Below are positions 37,226 to 50,083 of a stretch of 64,000 nucleotides of DNA, in pieces. The DNA is taken from positions 25,234,001 through 25,298,000 of the forward strand of contig JBHGNT010000004.1 of the NCBI GenBank assembly GCA_043228905.1, written 5' to 3'. The notes below the pieces were generated by a model. That model was not told the origin of the DNA. It saw nothing but the letters and a program-made list of their open reading frames with translations, and did not search any database. Numbering within the stretch: the first letter of the stretch is position 1; the number at the start of each line of letters is the position of its first letter. The DNA comes from Azolla caroliniana. Lineage: Eukaryota > Polypodiophyta. Made by a program: the position numbers and the translations under genes.

Positions 37226-37799
37226 CTGCGTTTCTACCAGAAGCTCCGTTTCCTTCCTTCTTTCCTTTCTCGCTGTGACAGAACGCTCCCCCGTCGCCAT
37301 AACTTCGCCTGGTCTTCTCCCTCTGGCATTGAGCTCCGCCATCGCCATATCCTCTTTCTTTTTTCCGTCAGATAAGGAAAATCGCTCTCCATAGCTACTG
37401 CTGGCGCAGTTTCTAGTAGCTTCCCTCTTTATCTGACATAGACCTCCAACGTCGCGACATCTTCTTTCTTCTTATTGTTCTTCAAAGTTCCAGGTGAGAA
37501 AAGTGACTCGTCTTTCTTTTGTTGATTAGAAAGATTCAAGCTTCTCTATCTTTGTAGACAATAATTAGTTCAGAATCAGAGAGTCGTTTGTTTCTTACAG
37601 TTTTATTGTTTGCAAAGATATCAAACGCTTCTGCGGATCCATTGCTAACTGCCCGTAAATCGATCAAACCGAAAGAACAAATAGTTCCATAGTCAATCAG
37701 AGTTTTCTTTCGTTCATTTTCTCGTTTTGGAGAAATGGCATGATCGAGAAAATACAGGAAACGACGTAAGAAGATATAATAGCACTGCATTCCTAAACG

Positions 37800-40700
37800 A
37801 TGACGGTGAAGATGTCGAACAGCTATTCATCTTCCATTTTTTCTTCTCTGAGAGAAAGAGAGCTGCATCTCCACAAAGGTACTACTGATTCTTTCGCTTC
37901 ATTGTGATTTACTTCGATGTTTCTGTCTTTTTCTCTGCCGGTTTGCCTTTCCTTTATATTTCATTCCTTTATTTTATTGTCTAATTGTTGAGGATGTCTT
38001 TCTCCTGCTTTATTCCCCTTTCATTCCGGAATTGATTGCTATATAGATCAGAACGTCGCACGGTTGCTGGATCTAGATAACTGGTGGTGCTATTTCACGA
38101 TGATATAAATAACTTGATAATCAGACGTGTAGGTCATGATAATGCTCTTTTTTCTGATAGCGAATTTGATTTCTTCTTCTGAAACGAGTAGAAATTATTT
38201 CTAAGGAAAATTTTCAGTGATTATTAAGTTGGCGCTAGCTTTTTCTTAAAGCTTGCGGGGAATGATGATAACATACAACAAAATGGAAAAATACATTGGA
38301 AATGTCCGTTTCTGGCAGCAAATAAGCTGTCGATGAAGATAAAAATGTGTTTGTTTTTTACTCTAGAGATCTTCTCCATTTTCTCTTAAAGGTCAATTAT
38401 GTATAGTACTTTTTACTACCAATATCTTTGCAGCTGATCACAGATATAACTGGTTTGCAAATGATGCATACATTGCAGAACATAAAAGCTAGTAGATAGG
38501 AAATCTTAATGTACTCATGTCAGTAACTTTGTAAAATTTATAACTTTGTTTTGTAGCATCCAATATTTGTCTCTTCTTACGTCACTAGTTATGTTAATGT
38601 TATGGCAAATGTTTCATACATCCTTGAAATTATGTCTAGTTTGACATCCTTTTCTCCAAAACCAAATAGACATATGTGAGTACGAGAATATGTTACATAA
38701 ACCACGATATATATTTGTAACATCATGAAGATATACTTGTTAAGATTTGCTGAATTATGTGTCTACAGACAAAGAAAACTTATTCTCTTCAGATTACAAT
38801 TTCACAGTTCACAATAGGCCAAGTGTAGCTTCCATGACAGCAGATGGAGCTTGTTCAGGCTCAGGCGTCTTGGTTGTTGAGCCAAATGGGATATCTGCCC
38901 CCCCTCTTGCAATTTCCTTTGGAAAGGTGCCTCCATTTTAAAATACGAATTCAATCCCTTTTAAATGCAAATGGATATATATTATGTATGTACGAATTGT
39001 AATTAGCTTGAAAACTAATTATAACCCGAAACACAATAATTGCTGCTGCAGACAGTAGACAGGAGCCACTTTCTGGCGGTTGCTGATGAGGAAGGGTTTG
39101 TGAGCATTTTTAATACACGCAGAAAACTACCTTCATTTCACAACTCTCGACTAGCCACAGGTGATTGCAGTTTCATATACCTTAATTTAAATCCAAATTG
39201 TGTTAAAACGTGAGATTCTTACTGTAAAACACCCATACATGGCTTGAAGGCAATGTTCGGAAAGAGATTTGGATGGCTCACAGCAATGCTGTTTTTGATA
39301 TTTGCTGGGTTCAGGTGTGAACATTTAAAGTAAATTGCAGAAATTCTATGTTATCTCCTTTATCTATGCAGAGAAGAATTTTGATTGCATGTTGCTTGTA
39401 TGCTTTTTCTTGATCCTCAAGCTTGAAGTGTGTGATGAATTGAAGTGTTTTTTATAAACGCAGGAAGATAGGCACATGCTGACAGCTTCAGGAGACCAAA
39501 TGGTGAGCAATAAAACAGTACCAAATTTTATAGTAGTCAATCCTATGGCAATACTGTTTTACATGTAACTTGATTTACCGTTTATTATAATTCTGAATCA
39601 TCATTAATATAGGTTCGTTTATGGGATATTGAGGCTAGAGCTGGCCTTGGAGTAATGAGAGGTCACACCGGAAGCGTTAAAACTTTGTGTGGCCATCCAT
39701 CACAACCAGGTATGTGATTATAATAAGCAAAGACCATAGGTATGGATGGATACTTAAAGGTATCTCATTAATATGCAAAGACAGTAGCAGGGGATGAATA
39801 CATACGGGTACCCAGTTAAAGAAAACCATTTTATGCATGATCAAGAAATTTTTTACTCACATCACTCTCTATTTCAGAGAGAAATCAGCATATGAAACAA
39901 ATCATGATACACAAACATGCGTGATTTTAGGCTTTCCATACTAAAAACAAGAATTAACTCTCTGGATTTTGGAAAGGTCTATGATACTGTTCTTAAATAA
40001 GAAACCTAACGATGAATTTGTGGACATTACTCTCTTTCTACAACTTTAAAGAGCAGGGTAAGTTAAGATTCTTTTATTTACCTTAGATTTTAAGAATATC
40101 TTATTTGGAATGGTTGAACCTTGTTTATTCAAACGATAGGGTGCATATTATAGACGGCTTTTTATTCTTTACCTGATAGAAATTATCATCGTATATTGCC
40201 TGTTACTATGATCATTGTTATATGGCTACTGTTCAGTAGCGGTGATGTGGATTAGTGCATTGCATCCTTCTAACATTTGTGTATTATCAATAATATAACA
40301 ACTTTTACGGAAAGAAATAAATAGTGACAAAACAGTTGGTTTATTATACAGAACTTTTTGCATCGGGATCCAGGGATGGAAATGTAGCCATATGGGATGT
40401 TCGCAGTAGCTGGTCTCAAGTAAACAACCAGAGATGCTTCCAGTATGTAAAAACCTTTTTGTTAATACTATGCATTGTCGTTAGTAAAATGACTAACATA
40501 ATATCATTACCAATTTCAGTGCTTCCCCACCAAGTTTTCGTTTTTACTGTCCCTCGGCTATTTCTTTATGCTTCTATGAATCCCTGTATATTTTATATCA
40601 TGCTTTTTACAATTTGTATACACTATGAATATTTGTTTCTCGGTTTCATTGATGTTAAATCTATATTAGAGAGATCAGTTTTGAGTTTGGACACGGTGGC

Positions 40701-43155
40701 CTAATACTAAATACTAACTACTAACTACTAAACGTGTTTCAAATTACATCGTAGAGAATTTGCTTCTGTAAGGTGTTTTACCAATAACGTACTGATTACA
40801 TGTTACAGGCCTGTTTCGATAATAAAAGATGCTCACATTCCGAATACACCGAAAAGAACAAGAGGGTCAAAGGTGAGATAAGAAAATAATTCTTGGAAGG
40901 AGTAATGAAAGTTTAATATTTCTCTGAAGTTGCCCTTTAACGAGTATTGCAATATCGATAGTACCTCTTGGAAGTCCTTGTTGAGAATAACTTTTATATT
41001 ACGCAGGCAACCACCAAGAGCGTCACAGCTGTCCTCTATCTCAATGATGATAGGATTCTTGCTACTGCAGGAGCAGCAGATGGGTATGAGAATTATTTTC
41101 GTAAAAATGTGTTTACTTTTAATAATTGTGAATGCTGGAGCTAGTCAAGTTTAGAAAAAATGGAAAACAAATATCCATTCCTTGTAAATGTTGCCAGCAT
41201 TGTCTCATTATTCTAGCATTTTACGTTACTACTCAGCTTTGAAAGAACTCCATAGCGAGCAGTAAAGAAAACATCTTGTCTCTGTCATAACTGTAACATC
41301 CTATTTTGATGGCAGGGTAGTAAAATTTTGGGATACAAGACAGCTTAAATCACCTGTTGTGCAAACTCCTGCACAGGCTCAGGCATCGTTAGATGGAAAG
41401 GTCAATATCCAAGATTTAAACATACTACAAAATTGGCATAATGTTCCAATCTACAGTGTTTCATTCCATACTTACACAATGATGCAGGCTGCTATGCTTC
41501 ATTTAACACTTAATTTTGGAATTACCAGGAAAAACGAGTACATGGTATTTCTGGTCTATCACAAAACCCATCTGGAACCTTTCTTATAGCCTCATGCACG
41601 GATAGCAGGTAATTTTCTCATAAACCTTTATTTTCACTTAGTCAAAGATGTTGAAATGTCTATCACAAAACCCATCTGGAACCTTTCTTATAGCCTCATG
41701 CACGGATAGCAGGTAATTTTCTCATAAACCTTTATTTTCACTTAGTCAAAGATGTTGAAATGCAGACTAATGTCCTTCAAAATATATGCAGGGTCTATGT
41801 TTATGATGTTCGTAATCCAGAGGGAGGCTCAGTAAAGAACTTTCATGGCCATATTTTAGGGTCCTTTTATATCAAGGTGAGTGTCGAGTTATGCACGAGC
41901 TACCAGGGTTATTAAAATTTGTTAATCTGATAGAATTGAAGCACTACCCCATCTGTCTTATCTAGTGAATGATCCTCCGAATTTTGTATTGTAGGCAGCC
42001 TTCAGTCCTGACGGAACTCACATTTTGAGTGGATCCTCCGATGGAAATGTCTTTATATGGCAGGTATAAAAAAACAAATGTTCAGGATTTAAAAGAATAT
42101 CTAAGACTCTTATGACATTGAGAAGAAGAATTCTAAAAAATATTTGTTGATTTAAAATAGATGGATAACCCAGGTAATGATCCTGTGATACTAAGAGGGC
42201 ATCATGGAGAAGTCACTGCTGTAGATTGGTACTACCATAATTTCTTTTCTCTGTTTAGTTTCGTACAAAATACACTGCGCTCAAATGTTTAGCTGAAAAA
42301 CGTTTTTATTAACATTGCTTCTAGAAGCTGCAATATCTAGACATGTTAATACATTATTAACATTGCTTCAAACAATAGGCAGTTCATCGTATAATGCTCC
42401 GCATGCAGAAGTGCAGTGTTTATTTCATTAATCTTTATCACCTGCGACATTCTGGATAAACTTTTCATGTGCTCAGGTGTCCAACGGACTTTTGTAAGGT
42501 TGCGACGTGCTCTGATGATTTTACAGTAAGCCACTTCACCATATCAACGATATTCCTTACGTTGTCTACCTTTCTCATGTTTTGGGATCGAAAAGTCATA
42601 AAAATATATATACGTGATATAATGATGCAGGTGAGGGTGTGGAACAATTTAGAACCAAAGTTTGAGTCAGTAGGTAAACCACGGCCATCAGTTATTAGAA
42701 GAAGAATTAGTGCAGATCCATGCTTAAGCTCTGATGAGACACTGACATGCGGTGACAAGATGAGTTGTGAAATAGACGGAATCAATAGTAAAAAGATTCA
42801 AGATGTTTCTCCAGCAAGCCCGTCCTATCGAGTCGCATCTAGTAAGCTACAAACTTGCGAGATTTACAGGCATAGAACTCAAGAAGAACAAGAAGAAGAG
42901 TCAGGTGTAAGTCAGAAAAGTTACGAAGAAACCCCAATTACAGCGAAAACTAAGTTGGACCTAAGCCTAATTAGATCGAAAACCAATTTAGAAGAAACCC
43001 CAATTACATCGAAAAGACCACCACCAATATCCAGTTTATTTGATAGTGTATCAGTAGCTAAAAGCCCCCTAGCTGATCACAGTCCAGCATCTGTTCTAAA
43101 TCCGCCAAACTCTTCAAAAAGAAGGAAAACTATCACAGACTACTTCGGACACTGA
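37800..43155 (+). CDS. CDT2: CDT2/DTL WD40 substrate receptor of CUL4-DDB1 E3 ligase
   Basis: Sixteen exons: 37800-37878, 38769-38926, 39052-39160, 39250-39314, 39464-39502, 39613-39709, 40352-40442, 40809-40872, 41007-41083, 41316-41400, 41529-41608, 41792-41876, 41995-42063, 42161-42228, 42477-42525 and 42631-43155. They total 1740 nt, or 579 residues, with every phase consistent. The WD40 propeller begins near SHFLAVADEEGFVSIFNTR and includes MLTASGDQMVRLWD, FASGSRDGNVAIWDVR and ILATAGAADGVVKFWDTR. It ends with FSPDGTHILSGSSDGNVFIW and KVATCSDDFTVRVWNN. WDVR (197-200) and WDTR (265-268) are DDB1-binding DWD-box motifs. The order and inserts match plant and animal CDT2, which targets CDT1 and other PCNA-bound proteins in S phase. 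The Ser/Lys-rich tail ends RRKTITDYFGH, a PIP-box-like motif. The start at 37800 has another in-frame ATG at 37812. Intron donor 10 (GTCAAT) is weak. Confidence 0.94.
41554..41761. repeat. 2 x 104-bp tandem duplication of CDT2 exon 11 end and intron start
   Basis: The unit TCTATCACAAAACCCATCTG... through GATGTTGAAATG occurs at 41554-41657 and again at 41658-41761 with no difference noticed by eye. It contains the last 55 bases of exon 11, its donor AG|GTAATT and the first part of intron 11. The second copy is a donor-bearing pseudo-exon lacking an acceptor. Skipping the first donor reads into TAA at once. Confidence 0.95.
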
Positions 43156-43235
43156 GAGAAGAAGATTTTACATGTAAGCAAAAGGGCTGACTATTTTGGA
43201 CACAAGAAGAAGAATGACTGGGTAGCATGTGAATA
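43138..43235 (+). repeat. 51-bp imperfect tandem duplication across the CDT2 stop codon
   Basis: GACTACTTCGGACAC at 43138-43152 (coding DYFGH, before TGA at 43153-43155) is echoed by GACTATTTTGGACAC at 43189-43203, an offset of 51 bp. Purine-rich GAGAAGAAG/AAGAAGAAG follows both. The echo is in the same reading frame as the CDS, and the frame stays open from 43156 to a TAG at 43300-43302. Confidence 0.85.
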
Positions 43236-46200
43236 TCTGGATTACACAGCAAATCAATGCAACAAAAAGCTTTCAAAAACTTCCAATGCTTGTGATGTAT
43301 AGATGTTTTGATTTGTTGAGAGGGGTGTGGCATGTATATCGTATCTCAACTACGATGCAAATACTATAGAGGTAGGAGTGTGGCTTCAAATCTTGCGTAT
43401 AGCTTCTGAGAGAGAACGTCGATATATTTATTATATACAATTTTTTCCGTTACATTCATCAAATTTTTTGTCTGTTAAGCTACAAATTGCGCTTGCAAAT
43501 TAATGTAGGTTTAATCACCTGATTAACAATTTTCCATGGGCTTCTATAGTATATGCCATTTGAATTTGTAAGGATTTGTAGTTTGTGCGAAGATGAATGT
43601 AATGTTCGATATCCCTCGTTCAGCTTCTATCTTGTGAAAACGTATTTTTCTGAGAATAGTTGGTCCTTTGGGAGGTGTCTTTGATGTGAGGTGGTGCATT
43701 GGGGTCTCAATTGTGGAGACTCATTTTGTAGGGATTTTTCCCCAAAACACGGTCAATTGTACTGCATTGAAATGCTTCATCTTTAGTGACTTTACATACA
43801 TTTCTATATAGGCAAATGTTCAATTGCAACACTCACATTCAATTGCAGTGTTCATGAGTAAAATTCTTGAACAACAAGAGTCACTTACAAAGGAAGACAT
43901 CAGATTTGATCTTGGAAGACAATAATTAATTGATGTATTTGTCCCTATATCTCAACACATATATATGTATAAAAGACAATGTTGTGCTGCTACTAATTTT
44001 TCATAGTTTATCATGGCTCATCAAGAATTCTTCTTAGGGATGAAATCTCTTGAATAATAATACAAGGAAGCTTAATGCACACAATGCTATTTCCTTCTAT
44101 TATCACATTGATGAGGTGGAAGCAAATTTAAGAATTGTTCCAATCCGATCTTCTTGTAGTGCTAGGCTTCCATGACTTCAAAACAACAATAAGCACCCTC
44201 CATTCTTGGGGTCGACATTTTCTAAGTTCATTTTAATAAATTTCTTGTGCATATTACATTTATAAAAGATGGATAGTAAAGTTATACACAATAATGGTAT
44301 GAGTCTAGCATGACTACACAAGAATTATAAGAGTGGAATTGAAATGCTTCCCTCAAACATGGAGAGTGCAATTGTACAAAAAAGGAATGTCAAAAGGTGT
44401 AGTATAAATGTTTATTCTAGAAAGAGATTAGCCAAAAGCGATAAAAAATCACAACAAGGTTTACTTTGGGGAAACATGAGAATCCTTTAGACATAGAAGG
44501 ATCAGAATGGAAATCCTTGTTACTGAGCAATGCATAGGCCATCTATGTAAAGGTAACATTAGAATCCTTTAGGCATTGAAAGATTCTAACGGAAAATCCT
44601 TGTTACCTAGCAATGTGTTGGACATCTACTCAAGTGCAAAGTTTAAAATCTCTGAATACAGTGTTGTGTTGGTAACAATTTATTTTTTGGGAGATATGTA
44701 CGCCAATTCAAACTCGTGCGACTTCCCTCATTCCACCAATGTATTCTAGAACAATAAATTATTGATGTAGCATAAAGTGAAGATAATGAAACGGCATCCT
44801 CTACACCACTTGATTAACATTTGGTGGCCCACCCATGCATGAGAGAATTTGTAGAGGCCAAAGTAAGGTGGACCCCTTTGATACAACCTTATGGAATTAT
44901 TTTGAGTGCAATTTACTTTCATTTTTCAAATTAAGATTTACATGTCATTCACATCCCACTTGCATATTTATTTGTTCTTTACTGCATGGCAAGTTTTTGC
45001 CCAACGAATCCAACCTTTAATGAAATGTTTCATAGGGATATCCATGCGTACCATGGGTCTAGACAATGTGGGCCCACTCTACCATCACTACTCACCCAAA
45101 GTAATGTTTCAAGTAAACTACATTCTTATTCATAAAATGCCATGTCGTTTCTATTGTCATAAAGTTTCGGTTCAAAATTTTGAATGTTTCTTGTCTAGCT
45201 AATGTGATGCATGGAAATGTGTAAAAAGAGCTTTTAGGAGATGTTGCATTGTGCTCTTAATCTTAAATGTGTAACCTATGAAAAAACTCCAAATGATAGC
45301 GAGTTTGCTCTAATAATAGGCATGGAACCATTTGTATGTATTACTTGCTTCTTTTAAAAAAGTGGTGACCTTTTTGTCTATGTATCTACTCTTGTAGAAG
45401 ATACTAGAGAGAGTCCTATATATATTACCTTATTTGTCAAGTGAATGAAGCAAGTAACATTTTGCCTCTACACTAGAAATGAGCATTGTTCTTTAATGCG
45501 TTCACAACATCACCTCGGCAAACAAATTGATCCCATTATATTCAAAACCTAGTGTGCATGGTTAATCTTCTCACAATGGACGTTGTTAGAGAGTATTCAT
45601 CCTTATCAAACGTGCAAACGACACAATAAAACTATCAATTTAGATAATCCAGGACATAATATATAGTATTGGATTGGACTATATTGTAGCACATTATACA
45701 TATGATGTGAGCAAGTCTATAGGCTATTAAGAATAGAAATAAGTGGAAACAAACAAACCAGGAATACCTTTTTTCTTCCTAGGAATTACATTTTTCAAGT
45801 TTGGTGCAAGTATTTGAGATCAACCATAACAAAAATGAAAACTATGCAAATGACACAGTCACTTTGGATGTTTCAAAATTTTGAAAAGTAGCCTTTGGCT
45901 AGAAATTGTGCCCAACTTTTCTAGATTTCATGAGTTGATAATCACCTGATCAGAAACTATTGATCCCATCCCAATTTCATGCTTTCATGATTTGTTCATA
46001 TAATTTCACAAGGCAATCTATTGTGATGATATGAAACTTGGCCACACATTCAGTCCATTGATGAGCTAAACCATGTGATCGAGCATATGCCCACATGGTA
46101 ATCAAGTGAGACATTGCTAACAGTGCATATGCATCATAGTGCGCAATAGTATTGCCAAGAAAACAATCTCGATGTGCGGATCCAAAGAGTTGTCTTGTGC

Positions 46201-49200
46201 TTGTTTTATCTAACATGCAAAGGACCCAACCTACAACTGAATATCCTAGGAAGCCCTTGCACGTTTACCGAGTTTCCGCTCCAAATAATAGTAAAAAACA
46301 AAACAAACATTTAGAATGTACCAAAAACAAAAAGACCTGTCCCCCCAAAAGAAACAAAAGTATTGGAGTACAAATAAAAAAATGGAAGCGCATAATTACA
46401 AGATAATCATTTCCCGACAAATTTTTTTATAGACATGTGTTTTGCGCATGTTTCCATAGTATCGGTTTCCACACCAAGTCATTTTTTCTACTTTTATTCT
46501 TTAAGAAAAAAATATTGCATCAATATTAAGAAACAATATTATTATAGTTCTAATCCTATTTCGATTGAAATTCTAACCTATGGTTAAAGTAAAGTATGCA
46601 AATCCATTACCGTTTACCATTACTAAACGGAACAAGTTATAACCTTGTAGATTGGTGCTTTCCATGGGATAGGCTGTTGGTGCATTAAGAATACCCTAAC
46701 TGCAATCAAATTTTGGTTTCATATCTACCTCCAATTCCCATAATGATAAACCGCAACATGAACAAACACTGGTGCAAATGATATTAGTCTAAACAATAGA
46801 GCTATCCTTTGACATGAATGCATTGTTCTTACAAATCGGCACAAGATAATTTGATGTAGTATGATTTATAGCTATGATCGCTTGATACAATAACCTGAAT
46901 GACACTTGATACAACAAACACTCTTATTTTCTATATTGGGAAGGCCGTTGTCATTAATCAACAACCATTTTTACTCCATGTTAGATTTAGTCGACAATAG
47001 GATTTTACTATGAGTGACTATTCATTGAACAAATAGGTGTTGTATTTGTTCTTATGTATGTGTATGCATGTATGCAATTATTCTTGCAATTTAAGACATA
47101 AATTTTTTGACACTTTTATGTGTCCCATCTCACAAGTTTTGTTTGACCATAAATTAATCTCCCTTGTAGTTTCCTTTAGGGATTTGACACTTGTTATTAG
47201 TTAATTCTAAAACATTACACTTGTTGCTTAAAACTTTTCGCCTATAAGCTACTTAGTAGGTTCTCCATTTTTGCGCCACCTTGAAATCATATTTTGAGGT
47301 TTCAAAAAACACAATAATCGTTGGTACGCCATGTACATTAATTTACCTAAGTTGTTGGATCCAAGACTATACATTCAATTCACTCTAGTAGTGTTGTAGG
47401 GCTCCCTCTTGTTGTTTCTATAAACACATTTATGCAAACTGCAAAAGGATTTATTTTTAAATTGATGAAAGTTGTGTAGGTCACATACTATGATTGTTAA
47501 ACTCTCCTACATTATTTTGATTTTCTTAACCTTATCATGTTTCCTCATGTTGTCCCCCCCCCCCCCCCCCCCCATGAGGTGCGGTACTAAATGTTTGTTT
47601 CTATCCTTGACAGATCGTTTGATGGTATTTGCTTGTAGCATGTTATTCCACCCTCGAGGACAAAATCTCCATCAATGTTCTTACGCATGATATGAAAAGT
47701 TCCAATATATTCTGATATCCCGTGCTTCTTGAGTTTCAATTTGGTGCTCCTCTCAATGCAATAAGACACAAACAATATTTTAAGTTTATCTCCTATGCTA
47801 GATACCCTTAACGTTATATGCTCGTATGGTGATGTTCCTATGCAAGCTTTTACTGTTTGTAATGCTTTGTCATGGAAATTCAAAAAGGAAACTCTGTGTA
47901 TGGTGGATACTTTGGTTTGTCTAGTGTCACATAATGATGTGACAATGAGAAGAATTCGGAACACGACATTTTCTTAATGCAAAGATAGTCATGTAACATT
48001 GTAGTGCATGATTGTGTACTTGAAGACTAATCTTATGACATTCACTCTTGACATGAGAATATTGTTTTCCGTGGAATTTATCCTATGCATTTGTAAATTC
48101 CAAGATGTGACAAGAGAAGCATATCCACGAAAGAAGATTGCCTTCTTCTATGTGGACTGCAGTGCAATCGAATAACAAGACATTGGATGAAATAGTACGT
48201 AATTATTGATGTGTGGGTTCTAGAAGTAGATATTGAGAAGCAAAAATAATGAAAATCATCATTCAACTCAAGATCCTATATGTATGGCTTATAAGTGACT
48301 GATAGAGAGGAATTATCATTTGTGTTTGTGTCATATAACTCAAGGATAATGGATGGACGAGCAACCTATCGGATTCATATAGTGTATGTAACCACGAAAA
48401 CCGTAATCAAAGGTGTTACCTCTAATTGTGTGTTTCTTAAATTCTCACACAAGAGAAACTTATAAAGTCATCTTCTTGAAGCACCTAAAGACCATTGGCC
48501 TATGCCTTTTCAAAACAAAAGTTTGCACATTCCATTGCTCAACTGCATTAGAACAGAATTCCATAATGCATTAGCTCATAACTTCACCATTCTTCAATCT
48601 AAGAACTAGGTAATTGAGTTGTCCAAAATATCTTAGACAACATATTTTTTAAAAGAAAAGGGTGAGGTTACATATTGGTTGAATTGAGATCCACACACAC
48701 AGAAACACTTTTTATAAAACCCATCATGGTGTTGGTCATTATTCTAGAGGAATTAATTAGGTGAATGTTCGATGAACATGAATTCAAGCATCTAAAATTG
48801 ATAAAGATCTAGGTAAATGAGGTACTTGTGATTAAGTAAGAGTGATGAGGTGATGAGCCAAACATGAAAACTTTGGCTTGAAAATGGTGAAAACCCCATA
48901 TTTGTTTTTTGGCTTTTCAACGAATAAACAAGTTCCTCAATGATACAAGTCTTCAAAATAAATAAAATGTTTGAGAGATTGTAGTGGTACACTCCCGTAG
49001 AATGCTGACACACAAATGAATTCATGGATACACAGAGCCCAAGTTCATGCGATAAGGGCATACACCATACATGCCTCTTATCAAACCCATAAAATGTTCA
49101 ATTACATCTAAAAAATGACTCCTTAATCATAAAAATAAAATGCATACAACCATTATTTCATTCTAATTTCTCACATATAATGTTTACGAAGACTTTTCAA

Positions 49201-49900
49201 GTAAAGGGAACTGAGTAGGTATGTTTGTCAAGGTCTCCAATTCCCCCTACACTTTGGCTACTACCCCCTTGCTTTAAAGAGCTTTGGTTATGTATACCTA
49301 TTACCATCCCACTACACTTTCAAGCCCTCAAGGGTCTTGGTCAAAATTAAAGCTATGGTATCATAGCTTGAGTCGAACCATGGCGCAACACTTAGTTGTC
49401 CTCATCTCCGGTTAAATTGAGGCAAAGGTCTCATCATTGTGGGAACCGGTTTCTGAAGGCTATGATAAAGTTGTCTTGTCTCATCATCTAACCTAGTGAA
49501 CCATGCCTAGTAAAAAGACTATGTATACTCTACTATGTGCATATGGAGTTGAACCTTCAAAGGAAAAGCCATTAAAACTCTGTTTTCTGAGTTAAACTTG
49601 ACTTTTGAAAGGGAGTAGAAGAAGAAGAAGACAAGGAAGCGAGGGACAACAATGATTTCCTAAATTAAATCATTTATTAAAGTACTTTATCCCTGTTTAA
49701 AAATATTTAAATAGACTTTAAAAATAAATCCTATTATTTTACTTTATTTTAAAATTTTCAAGAGAAAAACAAATGAAGCCTCCTTTTTTTAAATATGAAA
49801 CAAAATAAAAAACATAAAAAAGGATATTTATTTCGAAAATAATAAATAGATAAATGAAAATTTTGATTCAAAACAGAAGCAGAAATAATAAGGACGTACA
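43156..49900. other. 3' flank of CDT2 and AT-rich intergenic DNA
   Basis: No further gene was recognised. Some frames (for example minus strand 45977-46216) look protein-like over short spans but match no family I can name. An imperfect tandem duplication of about 88 bp occurs at about 44475-44640 (AGAATCCTTTAG-CAT then AAATCCTTGTTAC). A C20 run lies at 47554-47573. Confidence 0.45.
47543..47579. repeat. C20 homopolymer inside a CCTCATG/CATGAGG inverted repeat
   Basis: CCTCATG at 47543-47549 and CATGAGG at 47573-47579 flank a run of twenty C residues (47554-47573). The arms could pair as a 7-bp stem. The run is also a likely site of length error in sequencing. Confidence 0.85.
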
Positions 49901-49910
49901 AGGTTTTCGA

Positions 49911-50029
49911 GGGTGGGGGGGGGGGACAGCATTAAATGCTTTGTCCCCGCACGCGTGCTCTCGTTTTCACACTTATCCGGACACCGCCCATCTTTTCACA
50001 TTTGTCCGGACACACACACACACACACAC

Positions 50030-50081
<52 letters not shown>
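49911..50081. repeat. G-run and compound (CA)n(CT)n microsatellite
   Basis: A G11 run lies at about 49915-49925. (CA)n runs from about 50011 to 50031 and passes into (CT)n at about 50034-50081. A short direct repeat, TTTCACA-TT-TCCGGACAC, precedes it at about 49966 and 49995. Frames crossing it on either strand encode only SL or RE repeats and are not genes. Confidence 0.95.

Positions 50082-50083
<2 letters not shown>

Noticed and set aside
36827-37375. 182-codon + strand frame upstream of CDT2
   Set aside because: No family resemblance. It runs through promoter-like DNA with E2F sites and a CCATCG repeat, and its Arg/His tail comes from that repeat.
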